NCBI GenBank assembly: GCA_910575245.1
Contig: CAJTEN010000039.1
Span: 1-38,091, forward strand
Reading direction: 5' to 3'
DNA length: 38,091 bases
Source of the DNA: Clostridia bacterium
GTDB taxonomy: Bacteria; Bacillota; Clostridia; Lachnospirales; Lachnospiraceae
In this document: positions 7,697-15,936 of the stretch, one piece after another
How the letters are laid out: every line of letters starts with the position of its first letter
Numbering within the stretch: position 1 is the first letter of the stretch
The notes under the pieces: generated by a model
What the model saw: the letters and a program-made list of their open reading frames with translations, nothing else
Databases searched by the model: none
What the model was told of the DNA's origin: nothing
Translations under genes and position numbers: made by a program

Positions 7697-8124
7697 ACGC
7701 CTCCTTTCCTAGCCAGGATATGAGAAAACACAATATCTGGCTATAAGTATAACATATCTGAAAATATTGGTGATCAGCTTCTTGCAAAAATTAAAATAAA
7801 TTTTGGTTGTTGCACATACCTTTCCCCACCGTTTCCTGTGCCCTTCCCGGCCGCGTTGACTGGCTGCACTGTGTGCAATTTAATCCGGACGGATGGCAGA
7901 ACTGTCAGCAGTGAGCCATTCACCAGAACCCATATACATGAGGGTGTATGTTCTTAAGTTATCAAAGAACGGATGCCTGATACAGATAAACTGTTGTAAC
8001 AGGACAATCTAAAAAAGAAGTACCTGACAGGGGAGCGGATACTTGAAAAATTTTGAAAAAAATTATAATTATTTTCTTATGTAAAAAATAAAAGGTAAAG
8101 AACAGAAGATATAGTATTATTGAG
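7697..8124. other. Divergent intergenic region
   Basis: No gene is supported here. The stretch separates the leftward integrase pair from the rightward operon. Its right third is very A+T-rich. Promoters for the integrase pair should lie at the left end (for example around TATAAGTATAACATA, 7742-7756), but no clear -35/-10 pair was found. Confidence 0.4.
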
Positions 8125-8154
8125 TTGACAGGATACAAGATATTGTGCTAAGAT
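8125..8154 (+). promoter_or_regulatory. Strong sigma-A-type promoter for the element operon
   Basis: A perfect TTGACA (8125-8130) is followed after 18 bases by TAAGAT (8149-8154, 5 of 6). Transcription would start near 8161, about 490 bases before the first convincing start codon at 8654. Confidence 0.6.
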
Positions 8155-8313
8155 GATTCCGTAATTGATTTTTATGCGATGCCTGTCAGTAAAGAACAGG
8201 AATAATATGGCTAATCCGGTATGAAAATATCCGGAACACCCGTATTTTCCGCAAGCTGCAGGTTCCGGCTTCTTTTTGGAGAACCGGGGCATACGCTGTT
8301 TAAGATTGTAAGT

Positions 8314-8364
8314 AGTGTCAGAGGATACCATGTATAAGCATGGCAGTCTTTTGGCACTTTTTTT
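8314..8364 (+). terminator. Leader terminator 1
   Basis: AGTGTCA (8314-8320) pairs with TGGCACT (8352-8358, one G-U) around an inner CCATG-TATAAG-CATGG hairpin (8328-8343). Seven T residues end at 8364. Confidence 0.6.
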
Positions 8365-8427
8365 GTTTCTACGGCATGTGCATAACTGCCGGGAGCAGGA
8401 ACAGATTTGTGGATCACCACACGCAGT

Positions 8428-8464
8428 AAGGAATGGAAACCCTTTGAGGACCATTCCTTTTTTT
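8428..8464 (+). terminator. Leader terminator 2
   Basis: AAGGAATGG (8428-8436) pairs perfectly with CCATTCCTT (8451-8459), and the T-run continues to 8464. This is a canonical intrinsic terminator placed about 190 bases before the first gene of the operon. Confidence 0.8.
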
Positions 8465-8510
8465 GTGCGCAGCAACGAGCCAGCTGGGGATGCCTGCATC
8501 CATAGCTGGC

Positions 8511-8528
8511 AAGAACTTTAGTTCTTTT
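8511..8528 (+). terminator. Leader terminator 3 (weak)
   Basis: AAGAACT-TT-AGTTCTT forms a 7-bp stem with a tight loop, followed by TTTT. It comes directly after the strong hairpin at 8480-8509. Confidence 0.4.
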
Positions 8529-8653
8529 GTGCCGTATCAGCGGGCAGCTTTGCTGTGAGTGTGCCAGAAATGCCCGTGAGGGCTTGTCCGCATAAGCGGC
8601 TGGATAAAAAATGCCTCCGGAAGCGGAGAGATAAAAGAAAGGTGGAAAAAAGA

Positions 8654-9805
8654 ATGGGTGAAACAAGAGTATTTGCCGACGGATACCGTGGCGTATTCCA
8701 GAATCAGGAGGATTTCCTTGCGTGCCTGAACAGCATCGGGAGAAATTCCTTCTGGGAGAGAAAGACTTCCAAAAACCTGCGCCTTGTGGCAATCACCAGC
8801 GGGAGTAAGGTGGAGGAAGAACTGAAGCAGATATATGCGGATGAGGGGCTGGATGAGGACATCATCACGGATACCATCATCAATACGGGACTTCTTTTGA
8901 AGATTCGGAACCAGTATTACCCTGTCAGGGATTATGCAATCAAAAGCATCCTCGACCGCACGGGTATTTCCGGTGCGGGACTGCGCAGGGTGGAAAAGGG
9001 CGTGTATGCTCGAATCCTGAATGACTGTCTGAAGGCAGCAAAGGGAGAGGCGCTCCTGCGCATCTCGGAAGGCAAGGTCTCCGCCGTACTGGGAGGCGAC
9101 TGCCATGACTATGCCGTGCTTGACATGGAGCAGGTATTCCTGCATTCCGTGGACTATCTGACAAAGAATTTCAAAGGATGCAGCTACCTTGCCGGTTTTT
9201 ATGAGCATGACATGGCATCCGCGCTCTGGGAGCTTTCCGAGGAGGACGGACTGCTGGATGCTTACAAAAAGGAACTGGCGCTGCATGGGAAGACAGCGGA
9301 GGAAATGAAGCCCGTTGTCAGGATCACGACTTCGGATACCGGTTCCGGCGGGGCGAATATCTACCCCATGCTGGTATCGGGAAGCGAGAGCATCACTATC
9401 AATTTAGGAAGCCCCCTGCGGCTCGGACACCGTAACGGCACGCGGATTGCGGAATTTGACGCGCACCTGAAGCTGTTGTATGGGAAGTACCAGCTCGCCG
9501 TCGGGAACCTTGCAAGGTTGCTGGAGGTTGAGATTGTAAATCCTGTAAACTGCATGAAGGGTGTCATGGATAAACTGGGCATCCCCCGGAAGTATGAAGC
9601 TGAGGCGGTGGACCTGTTTGCGGCGCAGTATGGGGAGGACCCCTGTACCGCACATGAGATCTATTTCGGTATTTCTGAGATCCTTTATATGCTTGCCTGC
9701 GAAGGTGAGGAAGGGAGCCGGATCACACGGATGGAGGAAACCATTGCCAGGGCATTATCCGTCAACTGGACGGAATATGACGTTCCGGGTGCCTATAAGT
9801 GGTAG
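8654..9805 (+). CDS. DUF932-like mobile-element protein (tentative)
   Basis: The start is ATG 8654, 8 bases after AAAGGTGG, giving 383 residues; the open frame extends upstream to 8555 into the hairpin leader without a ribosome site. The arrangement resembles DUF932 phage/plasmid-type proteins: a segment YYPVRDYAIKSILDRTGI, then ARILNDCLKAAKGEALLRIS, then SAVLGGDCHDYAVLDMEQVF. The resemblance is at the pattern level only. Function is unknown even in that family; they travel on phages and integrative elements. It is the first gene after the structured leader and is followed within 14 bases by the next gene, so it heads the operon. There are no membrane segments or signal peptide. Confidence 0.7.
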   Translation: MGETRVFADGYRGVFQNQEDFLACLNSIGRNSFWERKTSKNLRLVAITSGSKVEEELKQIYADEGLDEDIITDTIINTGLLLKIRNQYYPVRDYAIKSILDRTGISGAGLRRVEKGVYARILNDCLKAAKGEALLRISEGKVSAVLGGDCHDYAVLDMEQVFLHSVDYLTKNFKGCSYLAGFYEHDMASALWELSEEDGLLDAYKKELALHGKTAEEMKPVVRITTSDTGSGGANIYPMLVSGSESITINLGSPLRLGHRNGTRIAEFDAHLKLLYGKYQLAVGNLARLLEVEIVNPVNCMKGVMDKLGIPRKYEAEAVDLFAAQYGEDPCTAHEIYFGISEILYMLACEGEEGSRITRMEETIARALSVNWTEYDVPGAYKW

Positions 9806-9819
9806 AGGAGGAGAAAAGG

Positions 9820-10761
9820 ATGGACGAATTTAGAAAAGAGGTTATAAGGGAACTGGAGAAAAAACTGGGGGATGGGTATGACATATTTCCCAAAGACAAC
9901 ACAAAAAATAATGGTTTTACAGCGCATGGCATCTTTATCCATAAAAAAGATAATACCATAGGCGCCGTGGCATATCTGGACGGTTATATCATCCTGTACG
10001 CCGCGGGGGTGATGACTCCGGAAAATATTGCGGCTGAACTGACACGGCAATGCAGCGGAGAAAGGATTCCGATTCCCCGAAGCGAAATAAATGATCTTGA
10101 GGATTTTGACAGGATGCAGGATAAGTTAAGGCTGCGGCTCATAAATCATGCCGCCAATTCCGCAGAACTGGAAAAGATCCCGCACAGGAAATTCCTTGAC
10201 CTTGCAGTTACATATTATCTGGATATAGACATGGAGCCGGGGGAAGGGAATGGCGCCCTTATCATTCCGAATGGACTGATGGAAATATGGGATGCCACGG
10301 AAGAAGATTTATACAGGGCAGGCATGGAAAACCTGCGGAGAAAGGATAAATGCTTTGCCATTGACATGCACAGTTTTCTCAGGGGAGCTGCCAGTGAGGA
10401 AGATGAGGAGGAAATGAGGGCGGTCCTTGACGAAATAGAAAAGGAAGGAGTGCCCAAAGTAGAGATGTATGTGGCATCCAACCAAAAGAATTATTTTGGG
10501 GCAGTCTGTATGCTGGACCGCTCTCTTTTACAGCAACTGGCGGATACAAAAGGCTGTGACCTGAATATCTATCCAAGCAGTGTAAAGGAGCTTATCATTA
10601 TTCCGGTAAAGGATGGAAATGATGACTGCATAAATACGGAGGATGTATGGGAGATCAATATGTGCAATGTCCCGAAGGAAGAACGGCTGTCCAACAGCAT
10701 CTACCGGTATGACAGGGTAATGCAGGAAGTTTTCATTTATAGAGAAGGAGCGCCGTTGTAA
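9820..10761 (+). CDS. DUF5688 family protein
   Basis: The product is 313 residues from ATG 9820, preceded by GAGGAGG. Features typical of DUF5688 proteins of gut Firmicute mobile elements are an N-terminal FRKEVIRELEKKLGDGYDIF, a domain with NNGFTAHGIFIHKKDN, LAVTYYLDIDM in the middle and a C-terminal NSIYRYDRVMQEV. No catalytic motif is visible, and no molecular function is established for the family. It is acidic and soluble with no signal peptide. A strong hairpin lies between it and the exonuclease gene. Confidence 0.75.
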   Translation: MDEFRKEVIRELEKKLGDGYDIFPKDNTKNNGFTAHGIFIHKKDNTIGAVAYLDGYIILYAAGVMTPENIAAELTRQCSGERIPIPRSEINDLEDFDRMQDKLRLRLINHAANSAELEKIPHRKFLDLAVTYYLDIDMEPGEGNGALIIPNGLMEIWDATEEDLYRAGMENLRRKDKCFAIDMHSFLRGAASEEDEEEMRAVLDEIEKEGVPKVEMYVASNQKNYFGAVCMLDRSLLQQLADTKGCDLNIYPSSVKELIIIPVKDGNDDCINTEDVWEINMCNVPKEERLSNSIYRYDRVMQEVFIYREGAPL

Positions 10762-10791
10762 TGGCCGTCAAACAAACTGAATAGGGATACG

Positions 10792-10830
10792 GACAGGAAG
10801 AGAAGGGAAAGCGCCTTCTCTTTTTCTGTC
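10792..10830 (+). other. Strong leader hairpin before the exonuclease gene
   Basis: GACAGGAAGAGAAGG (10792-10806) pairs with CCTTCTCTTTTTCTGTC (10814-10830) around a 7-base loop, with a small bulge. The T-run is inside the stem rather than after it, so termination is doubtful. A processing or stability element is equally possible. Confidence 0.5.
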
Positions 10831-10873
10831 CAAAACATACAGCCGCAGCAGGCGGCGGAAAGTGAGGATATTT

Positions 10874-11914
10874 ATGGGACTGGATATGAATTATGAGGCA
10901 GAGGTTTTTGTAGATACGGAAAATTTAAGCAGGGAGGGCTGGCTTGCCTGCCGCCGCAAAGGGATTGGCGGGAGCGACGCCGCAGCTATCATGGGAATGT
11001 CGCCGTTTTGTACGAAGCGTGACCTGTACTATGACAAATGCGGCATACAGGCGGTCATGGACGAAGAGGAAGACAACTGGGTGGCAAAGGAAGTAGGGCA
11101 CCGGCTGGAGGACCTTGTGGCGGAGATTTTCTCTAAAAAGACAGGTCTGAAGGTTTACCCCGTGCGGAAGATGTTCCGCCACCCGCTCTACCCGTTCATG
11201 CTGGCGGATGTGGATTTCTTTATAGATTTCCCCGACGGCAGCAAGGGCATCCTTGAGTGCAAGACCACCAATTACAACTGCCAGAATAAGTGGGCAAATG
11301 ACTCCACCCCTGTCAATTATGAGTACCAGGGCAGGCACTACATGGCGGTTATGAACATCGATAAGATGTACTTCGCCTGCCTGTACGGGAACAACGAGAA
11401 CGAGTTCTTTATCCGCTGCATGGAGCGCGACCTTGACATTGAGGAAGACCTGATCGCGGAGGAGGAATTTTTTTGGACAGAGAACGTGGAAAAAGGCGTG
11501 GAGCCGCCCTATACGGAAAAGCCAGACCTTGTGCTGGAGAGCATACGGAAACACTGCGGACCGGCGGACAAGGATGCAGACGCGGTAAAACTTGACCGGA
11601 AGTACCTTGCCAGTATTGAGAAGTATATGGCATTAAAGGAGCAGAAGGCGCAGCATGAGGGCGAGGCAAAGAAACTGGATGAAAAGATGAAGGAAGCCTA
11701 TGCGGAGATCGTGGAGAAGATGGGAACAAGCTGTACCGGCGTTTTACGGAACGGCAGTGAGGAATATGTGGTTTCCTATAACCCCGCCTACCGCACGGGC
11801 ATTGACAAAAAGGGGCTGGAGCGCTTAAAGGTGCAGCACCCGGATGTCTATGATGACTATGTGAATACGACGGAGAGCAGGAGGTTTTCCGTCAAGGTGA
11901 AAGGAGCGGCCTGA
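10874..11914 (+). CDS. YqaJ-type viral recombinase / exonuclease
   Basis: This 346-residue protein belongs to the YqaJ (lambda-exonuclease-like, PD-(D/E)XK) family. The signature GIGGSDAAAIMGMSPF is at about 30-45, LADVDFFID supplies acidic residues (D112, D114) and ILECKTTN gives the E-x-K pair (E128, K130). Family enzymes resect one strand at double-strand ends, working with an annealing protein; a candidate partner is encoded at 16473. The C-terminal 120 residues contain a likely coiled coil (EKYMALKEQKAQHEGEAKKL). The start ATG 10874 follows TGAGGA by 7 bases; an alternative GTG at 10862 has none. Its stop overlaps the next start (TGATG), indicating translational coupling. Confidence 0.85.
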   Translation: MGLDMNYEAEVFVDTENLSREGWLACRRKGIGGSDAAAIMGMSPFCTKRDLYYDKCGIQAVMDEEEDNWVAKEVGHRLEDLVAEIFSKKTGLKVYPVRKMFRHPLYPFMLADVDFFIDFPDGSKGILECKTTNYNCQNKWANDSTPVNYEYQGRHYMAVMNIDKMYFACLYGNNENEFFIRCMERDLDIEEDLIAEEEFFWTENVEKGVEPPYTEKPDLVLESIRKHCGPADKDADAVKLDRKYLASIEKYMALKEQKAQHEGEAKKLDEKMKEAYAEIVEKMGTSCTGVLRNGSEEYVVSYNPAYRTGIDKKGLERLKVQHPDVYDDYVNTTESRRFSVKVKGAA

Positions 11915-12327
11915 TGAAGAAGAATGACCTTGTATATATCTGTTCTCCGCTGTCGGCACCGACAGAGCAGGGGATACGGAAGAACATGGAGAAAGCGGCG
12001 TATTATGCAGGTCTTGTATCCGGCGTTACCGGGTGCAGGGCAATCGCGCCCCACAGCTTCCTTCCGGAATATCTGGATGACAACATCCCGGAGGAGAGGG
12101 AAGCGGCGCTTGCCTTCGGGCTTGACCTGCTGAAACTGAGCAAAGCCATCGTTGTGTGCGGCAGCCGGATCAGCAGCGGGATGCGGGGCGAGATCAGACT
12201 GGCAGGGGAGCTGGATATCCCTGCCTATGCCCTGGTCGAATCTGCCGGCGGCATTGCACTGGCGAAAATAACGCAGGAGGAGAGAACGGATGAAATGCAG
12301 ATTTGTAAAAGAAATATTTCACAATAA
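11914..12327 (+). CDS. DUF4406-like protein (nucleoside deoxyribosyltransferase fold)
   Basis: This is a 137-residue protein. The N-terminus LVYICSPLSAPTEQGIRKN and the later IVVCGSRISSGMRGEIRLA match the DUF4406 group, related to nucleoside 2-deoxyribosyltransferases. Those folds bind nucleotides or ADP-ribose-like ligands; the substrate is unknown here. The start overlaps the exonuclease stop, and the last 38 bases overlap the helicase gene, so the three genes are tightly coupled. Confidence 0.7.
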   Translation: MKKNDLVYICSPLSAPTEQGIRKNMEKAAYYAGLVSGVTGCRAIAPHSFLPEYLDDNIPEEREAALAFGLDLLKLSKAIVVCGSRISSGMRGEIRLAGELDIPAYALVESAGGIALAKITQEERTDEMQICKRNISQ

Positions 12328-13219
12328 GGACAATGGGTACTGTATTTTCGTGTACCACACGGAGAGCACGGAAGTCCCGGAAGCGGCAAAAGATCCAAAT
12401 TATAAAGGAAAGGGCACCCGGTTTACAGCGACGGGTACGGGTCTGCCGGATACGGAGAGAACGGAAGCGGAGCTTACAGGAAACTGGGTAAGGAACAAGT
12501 ATGGACTGCAGTTACAGGTCGAGAGTTATGAGGAAATCTTACCCCAGACAAAGGAAGGGATCAGGGGCTACCTGTCCTCCGGCATGATAAAGGGTATCGG
12601 ACCGAAGATGGCGGAGCTGATCGTGGAGAAGTTCGGTACAAGAACCTTTGATGTGCTGGACAATTATCCGGACAGCCTGCTGGAGATCAAGGGCATTACC
12701 CGCAAAAAGCTGGACGGCATCCTCTTATCCTATCAGGGCAGCCATGCCATGCGCGACCTTGCTGCTTACCTTACGCCTTTTAAGGTGACGCCCAAAAAGA
12801 TACAGAAAATCTATGAGGAATTTGGAAATGCAGCACTGGATACCGTAAAGAACCAGCCCTTTGTGCTCTGTAAGATCAGCGGTTTCGGTTTTCTGACCGT
12901 GGACGAGATTGCAAAAGCCAATAAGGGAAAGCCTGACGATCCCCTGCGGATTGAGGGCTGCATCTGGTACTGCATGGAACAGGATATGCAGGAAGGAAAT
13001 CTGTTTCAGGATAAGCAGCAGTTCCAGAGAAAAGTATATGAACAACTGAATAAAGGCTACCAGGGGGAGGCAGTCACGGAGATGGCAGTCTACAAGGTGC
13101 TCTACCAACTGGTAAAGGATAAGCGTATGTATTATGAAAGCGGCGCTCTGTATCCCGCGAATATGTACGGCTATGAGTGCGGCGCGGCAAAAAAAGCTGG
13201 TATCCCTGCTTACGGCTAA
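12290..13219 (+). CDS. RecD2-type helicase, N-terminal part (frameshifted)
   Basis: The frame gives 309 residues and ends shortly after a run of seven A. It holds the N-terminal half of a RecD2/YrrC-like protein: an OB-like start (NKDNGYCIFVYHTE), tandem helix-hairpin-helix motifs (GMIKGIGPKMAELIVEKFG and LEIKGITRKKLDGIL) and a helical linker. The last genuine residues are GYECGAAKK; after the A7 tract at 13189-13195 the frame reads AGIPAYG and stops. Removing one A continues as AAKKLVSLLTAKQ in the frame of the next entry. The start is ATG 12290 with AGGAGG about 9 bases upstream. If unrepaired, this makes a protein with DNA-binding HhH motifs but no ATPase. Confidence 0.75.
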   Translation: MKCRFVKEIFHNKDNGYCIFVYHTESTEVPEAAKDPNYKGKGTRFTATGTGLPDTERTEAELTGNWVRNKYGLQLQVESYEEILPQTKEGIRGYLSSGMIKGIGPKMAELIVEKFGTRTFDVLDNYPDSLLEIKGITRKKLDGILLSYQGSHAMRDLAAYLTPFKVTPKKIQKIYEEFGNAALDTVKNQPFVLCKISGFGFLTVDEIAKANKGKPDDPLRIEGCIWYCMEQDMQEGNLFQDKQQFQRKVYEQLNKGYQGEAVTEMAVYKVLYQLVKDKRMYYESGALYPANMYGYECGAAKKAGIPAYG

Positions 13220-14537
13220 GCAGGAGGAACAGGATATTACCTTCCTTCTGGCGGAGGCACAGAAAGAACTTGGCATCAGCCTTTCCTCGAAACAGGAGGA
13301 GGGCGTCAGGAAGGCGTTCCGCCATCCGGTCAGCATTATTACCGGAGGACCCGGAACAGGAAAGACCACGGTACAGAAGGTGCTGCTCTATGTCCATGAG
13401 AAACTGGGCGGCGGCAGCGTGCTGCTGACAGCGCCCACGGGCAGGGCAAGCCGCAGGATGGCGGAGAGCACGGGATGGCAGGACGCCATGACGATGCACA
13501 GCGCGCTTGGGCTTACCAGTGACGAGGACAGTGAAGAATTGGAGGAAATGTTGGAGGCAGACTTCATCATAGCGGACGAGTTTACCATGTCCGATATGAG
13601 GCTGTCATACATCTTTTTTGCCCATATCCGGGCGGGGAGCCGTCTGGTGCTGGTGGGGGATGTGGACCAGCTTCCCAGTGTGGAACCCGGCAATGTATTC
13701 CGCGAGCTGGTTCAGTGCGGCGTGATCCTGGTCACGGTGCTTGACACGATCTTCCGTCAGGCAGAAGGGAGCCGTATCATTGCCAACGCAAAGCGGATGC
13801 AGGAAAATGACGCGGCGCTGGATTACGGTGCAGGCTTTTCCTTTATCCCTGCGGGGAGCGCGGCAGAGGCTGCGGAGAAAGCGCAGGAGCTGTACCGTGC
13901 CAGCGTGGATGCGTTTGGCATGGACAAGGTGCAGGTGCTGACGCCCTACCGCAAGACCGGGGAAGCCAGTGTAAATACGCTGAATGAAAGGTTATGGGAG
14001 ATGGTGAACCCGAAGGAGGAGGGAAAGCCGGAGATTTATTCCGGGAAACGCACCTTCCGTCTGGGAGACCGGATCATCCATAACAAAAACAAGAACCAGA
14101 TCAGCAATGGTGACATCGGATACATCAGGGATATTTATATGGATGAAGATGGAACGGAGGTTGCGGAGCTGGAATTTTCGGAAGGACGTTTCGTGAAATA
14201 CGGGAGTGAGGAACTGGATATGGTGGAACACGCATATGCAACGACCGTCCACAAAAGCCAGGGAAGCGAATACCCGATGGTGATCCTGCCGTGGCTGCCC
14301 ATGTTTTACAAAATGCTGCGGCGCAATATCTTCTACACCGCAGTCACAAGGGCAGGCGTACAGGTCGCCATCATCGGCAGTAAAAGGGCTGTCTGTACCG
14401 CCATCCACAATACGGAGTGTGACCGGCGCAATACCCGCCTTGGGGAGCGCGTCATCAGGGAATACAGCCAGGTGCTGGAGGAAAAGGGAAAGCAGCCTGA
14501 AAACAGCGGATACCGGCAGGAAGTAATCAATTTATAG
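13134..14537 (+). CDS. RecD2-type SF1B helicase, ATPase part (frameshifted)
   Basis: The open frame gives 467 residues, but native sequence begins only after the A7 tract (about 13196), at LVSLLTAKQEEQ. It holds the complete helicase core: P-loop GGPGTGKT, LTAPTGRASRRMAEST (Ia), IADEFTMSD (II), LVLVGDVDQLPSV (III), a FRQAEGS arginine finger region and TTVHKSQGSEYPMVILPW (V). RecD2 helicases unwind DNA 5' to 3' and are used by mobile elements for recombination or replication. ATG 13134 lies inside the upstream gene with no ribosome site, so independent translation is doubtful. With the previous entry it would form one protein of about 745 residues, a normal RecD2 size. Confidence 0.75.
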   Translation: MKAALCIPRICTAMSAARQKKLVSLLTAKQEEQDITFLLAEAQKELGISLSSKQEEGVRKAFRHPVSIITGGPGTGKTTVQKVLLYVHEKLGGGSVLLTAPTGRASRRMAESTGWQDAMTMHSALGLTSDEDSEELEEMLEADFIIADEFTMSDMRLSYIFFAHIRAGSRLVLVGDVDQLPSVEPGNVFRELVQCGVILVTVLDTIFRQAEGSRIIANAKRMQENDAALDYGAGFSFIPAGSAAEAAEKAQELYRASVDAFGMDKVQVLTPYRKTGEASVNTLNERLWEMVNPKEEGKPEIYSGKRTFRLGDRIIHNKNKNQISNGDIGYIRDIYMDEDGTEVAELEFSEGRFVKYGSEELDMVEHAYATTVHKSQGSEYPMVILPWLPMFYKMLRRNIFYTAVTRAGVQVAIIGSKRAVCTAIHNTECDRRNTRLGERVIREYSQVLEEKGKQPENSGYRQEVINL

Positions 14538-14595
14538 GTGGAGGGTTTGTGCCTTACAGGTCAAGCCTGCAGAACTTGAAAGGAGCATAGCAAAA

Positions 14596-15072
14596 ATGGA
14601 TGATATGGAGAAAAAAACAGAAGAAATGAAAACAGGGGAAGTGGAAATGAACCAGAAGATGACAGAAAGGGCAGACTGGATCGATACGCAGACCTACTGG
14701 TATATGATGCAGCTTCTGGAAATAAGTACGGCTGAGGCGGAAGAAAAATTCCCGTGGAACATTGCAATTATCAGGGAGGTGTTTGAGGAAGCCGTGACTG
14801 TACTCAATAAGCATGGATACAAGGTATGTGATCCGTACATATCCACACCGGAAGTCGGCCGGCAGTACCGCTGCACGCTTTCCGAGTGCGGCTGTGAGAA
14901 CTGTAACTGTCAGGATGAGTTTATGGAAAAGGAAAGGCTCATTTCCAATATCGAGGATGCTGTTGCGCTTATCGGACTGAAGATCATAAGCGGCGGAAAA
15001 GACAGCATCATCGTCAGGGAGGGCAGCATTGATGCGGATTTTGAGATCCGTGTCAGCCAGCTTGCCGGATAG
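14596..15072 (+). CDS. Unrecognised protein with a five-cysteine cluster
   Basis: The product is 158 residues from ATG 14596, preceded by GAAAGGAGC. The N-terminal 30 residues are charged and likely helical. The striking part is YRCTLSECGCENCNCQDEF (Cys 93, 98, 100, 103 and 105), suggesting metal binding. I recognise no family. It lies between the helicase and the methylase-like gene and is 11 bases from the latter, so it is part of the same operon. Confidence 0.65.
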   Translation: MDDMEKKTEEMKTGEVEMNQKMTERADWIDTQTYWYMMQLLEISTAEAEEKFPWNIAIIREVFEEAVTVLNKHGYKVCDPYISTPEVGRQYRCTLSECGCENCNCQDEFMEKERLISNIEDAVALIGLKIISGGKDSIIVREGSIDADFEIRVSQLAG

Positions 15073-15083
15073 GGGGCTGCAGT

Positions 15084-15911
15084 ATGGATAAAAGAGACTA
15101 TAAAAAGGAGTTCTGTACCCTGATGGATCAGTTTGCTTTCCGCTACTCCAGATGGCAGGTATGGAATGATTTCCTGAGCCTGTCTGCGATTTCCTTGGCA
15201 AATGTAATACCAACGCCGGAAAAAGAGGAGCGGGAGGAAAAATACCACGCCATCCTAAGCGGCTACCGGGAGGAGGAACGGGAGATTTTCCCGCAGATGT
15301 TACACCTTGTAGTGCTGGCATTGAGCGATAACCCGGAGCAGGACTTTCTGGGCAGCCTGTACCATCATCTTGAGCTGCATCAGGAGCAGAAGGGGCAGTT
15401 TTTCACGCCCTACCATATCTGTGAATTTATGTCGGAAATACAGTTTACGGATTCAGAAGCGGATGAAATGCTGAAGGAACGGCGCTATATCAGTGTAAAC
15501 GATCCTGCATGCGGCGCGGGCGCCATGCTGATTGCCTTTGCAAATGTGGCAAGAAAACATGGCATCAATTACCAGAAGCATGTGCTGTTCGTGGCACAGG
15601 ATATTGACCGCACCGCAGCCATGATGTGCTACATACAGATGTCCCTGCTGGGATGTCCCGCCATCGTGGTGATCGGGGACAGTCTTGCAAAACCGTTCCC
15701 ACACCCGGATAACGAGGTGTGGTGTACCCTGTTTTTCCACCTGAACCAGTGGCGTTTTACCACCGGGGAGGCAGGGGAGGAACAGGAAGATGACAGGGAT
15801 AAGGAAGAACAGGGAATGGTTGCCGTTACTCTGGAACATCCGCCTGAAAATGTCAGGCTGCTGGAAGGAGCGGACGGTCAGCTCATGCTGTGTATGGAAC
15901 CGGCATCATAG
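15084..15911 (+). CDS. N-6 DNA methylase-like protein lacking the NPPY motif
   Basis: The product is 275 residues. GQFFTPYHICEFM (104-116) and VNDPACGAGAMLIAFAN (SAM-binding motif I, about 138-154) match N6-adenine methylases of the type I HsdM class, as does QDIDRTAAMMCYIQM. Active enzymes then carry a catalytic (D/N)PP(Y/F) motif after the VxGDSL strand. Here the sequence after VIGDSLAKPF reads PHPDNEVWCTLFFHL, with no such motif, and the C-terminal target-recognition part is missing. It probably binds SAM without methylating, or works with another subunit. Such short proteins recur on gut Firmicute elements (general knowledge). It follows the Cys-rich gene closely. Confidence 0.75.
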   Translation: MDKRDYKKEFCTLMDQFAFRYSRWQVWNDFLSLSAISLANVIPTPEKEEREEKYHAILSGYREEEREIFPQMLHLVVLALSDNPEQDFLGSLYHHLELHQEQKGQFFTPYHICEFMSEIQFTDSEADEMLKERRYISVNDPACGAGAMLIAFANVARKHGINYQKHVLFVAQDIDRTAAMMCYIQMSLLGCPAIVVIGDSLAKPFPHPDNEVWCTLFFHLNQWRFTTGEAGEEQEDDRDKEEQGMVAVTLEHPPENVRLLEGADGQLMLCMEPAS

Positions 15912-15936
15912 CAGGTGCCGAAGAAAGGAGCTAAGA

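Larger units (their letters stand above)
8161..8653 (+). ncRNA. Structured leader with tandem terminators (candidate cis-regulatory RNA)
   Basis: Roughly 490 bases without a convincing gene form a string of hairpins. CCTGT/ACAGG is at 8182-8200 and GGTTC/GAACC at 8261-8285. Terminators are at 8314-8364, 8428-8464 and 8511-8528. A 12-bp two-part stem, CCAGCT..GGATGC/GCATCC..AGCTGG, is at 8480-8509. Three small hairpins follow: GCCC-GTGA-GGGC (8572-8583, a GNRA loop), CCGC-ATAA-GCGG (8588-8599) and CTCCG-GAAG-CGGAG (8615-8628). Passage through several terminators implies attenuation or antitermination control of the downstream operon. I do not recognise a known riboswitch; a large free ncRNA is an alternative. 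Confidence 0.4.

Noticed and set aside
8211..8650. Possible protein genes in the leader (frames on both strands)
   Set aside because: The frames overlap terminators and hairpins, have no ribosome sites and show no recognisable motifs; a structured leader explains the region better.
8537..9286. Long open frame of 249 codons on the minus strand
   Set aside because: It lies wholly opposite the DUF932-like gene, has no ribosome site, and its translation is His/Arg/Cys-rich, as expected for an antisense shadow.
14554..15321. Open frame of 255 codons on the minus strand
   Set aside because: It spans the Cys-rich and methylase-like genes in antisense, with low-complexity Ser/Pro/Phe composition and no start signals.
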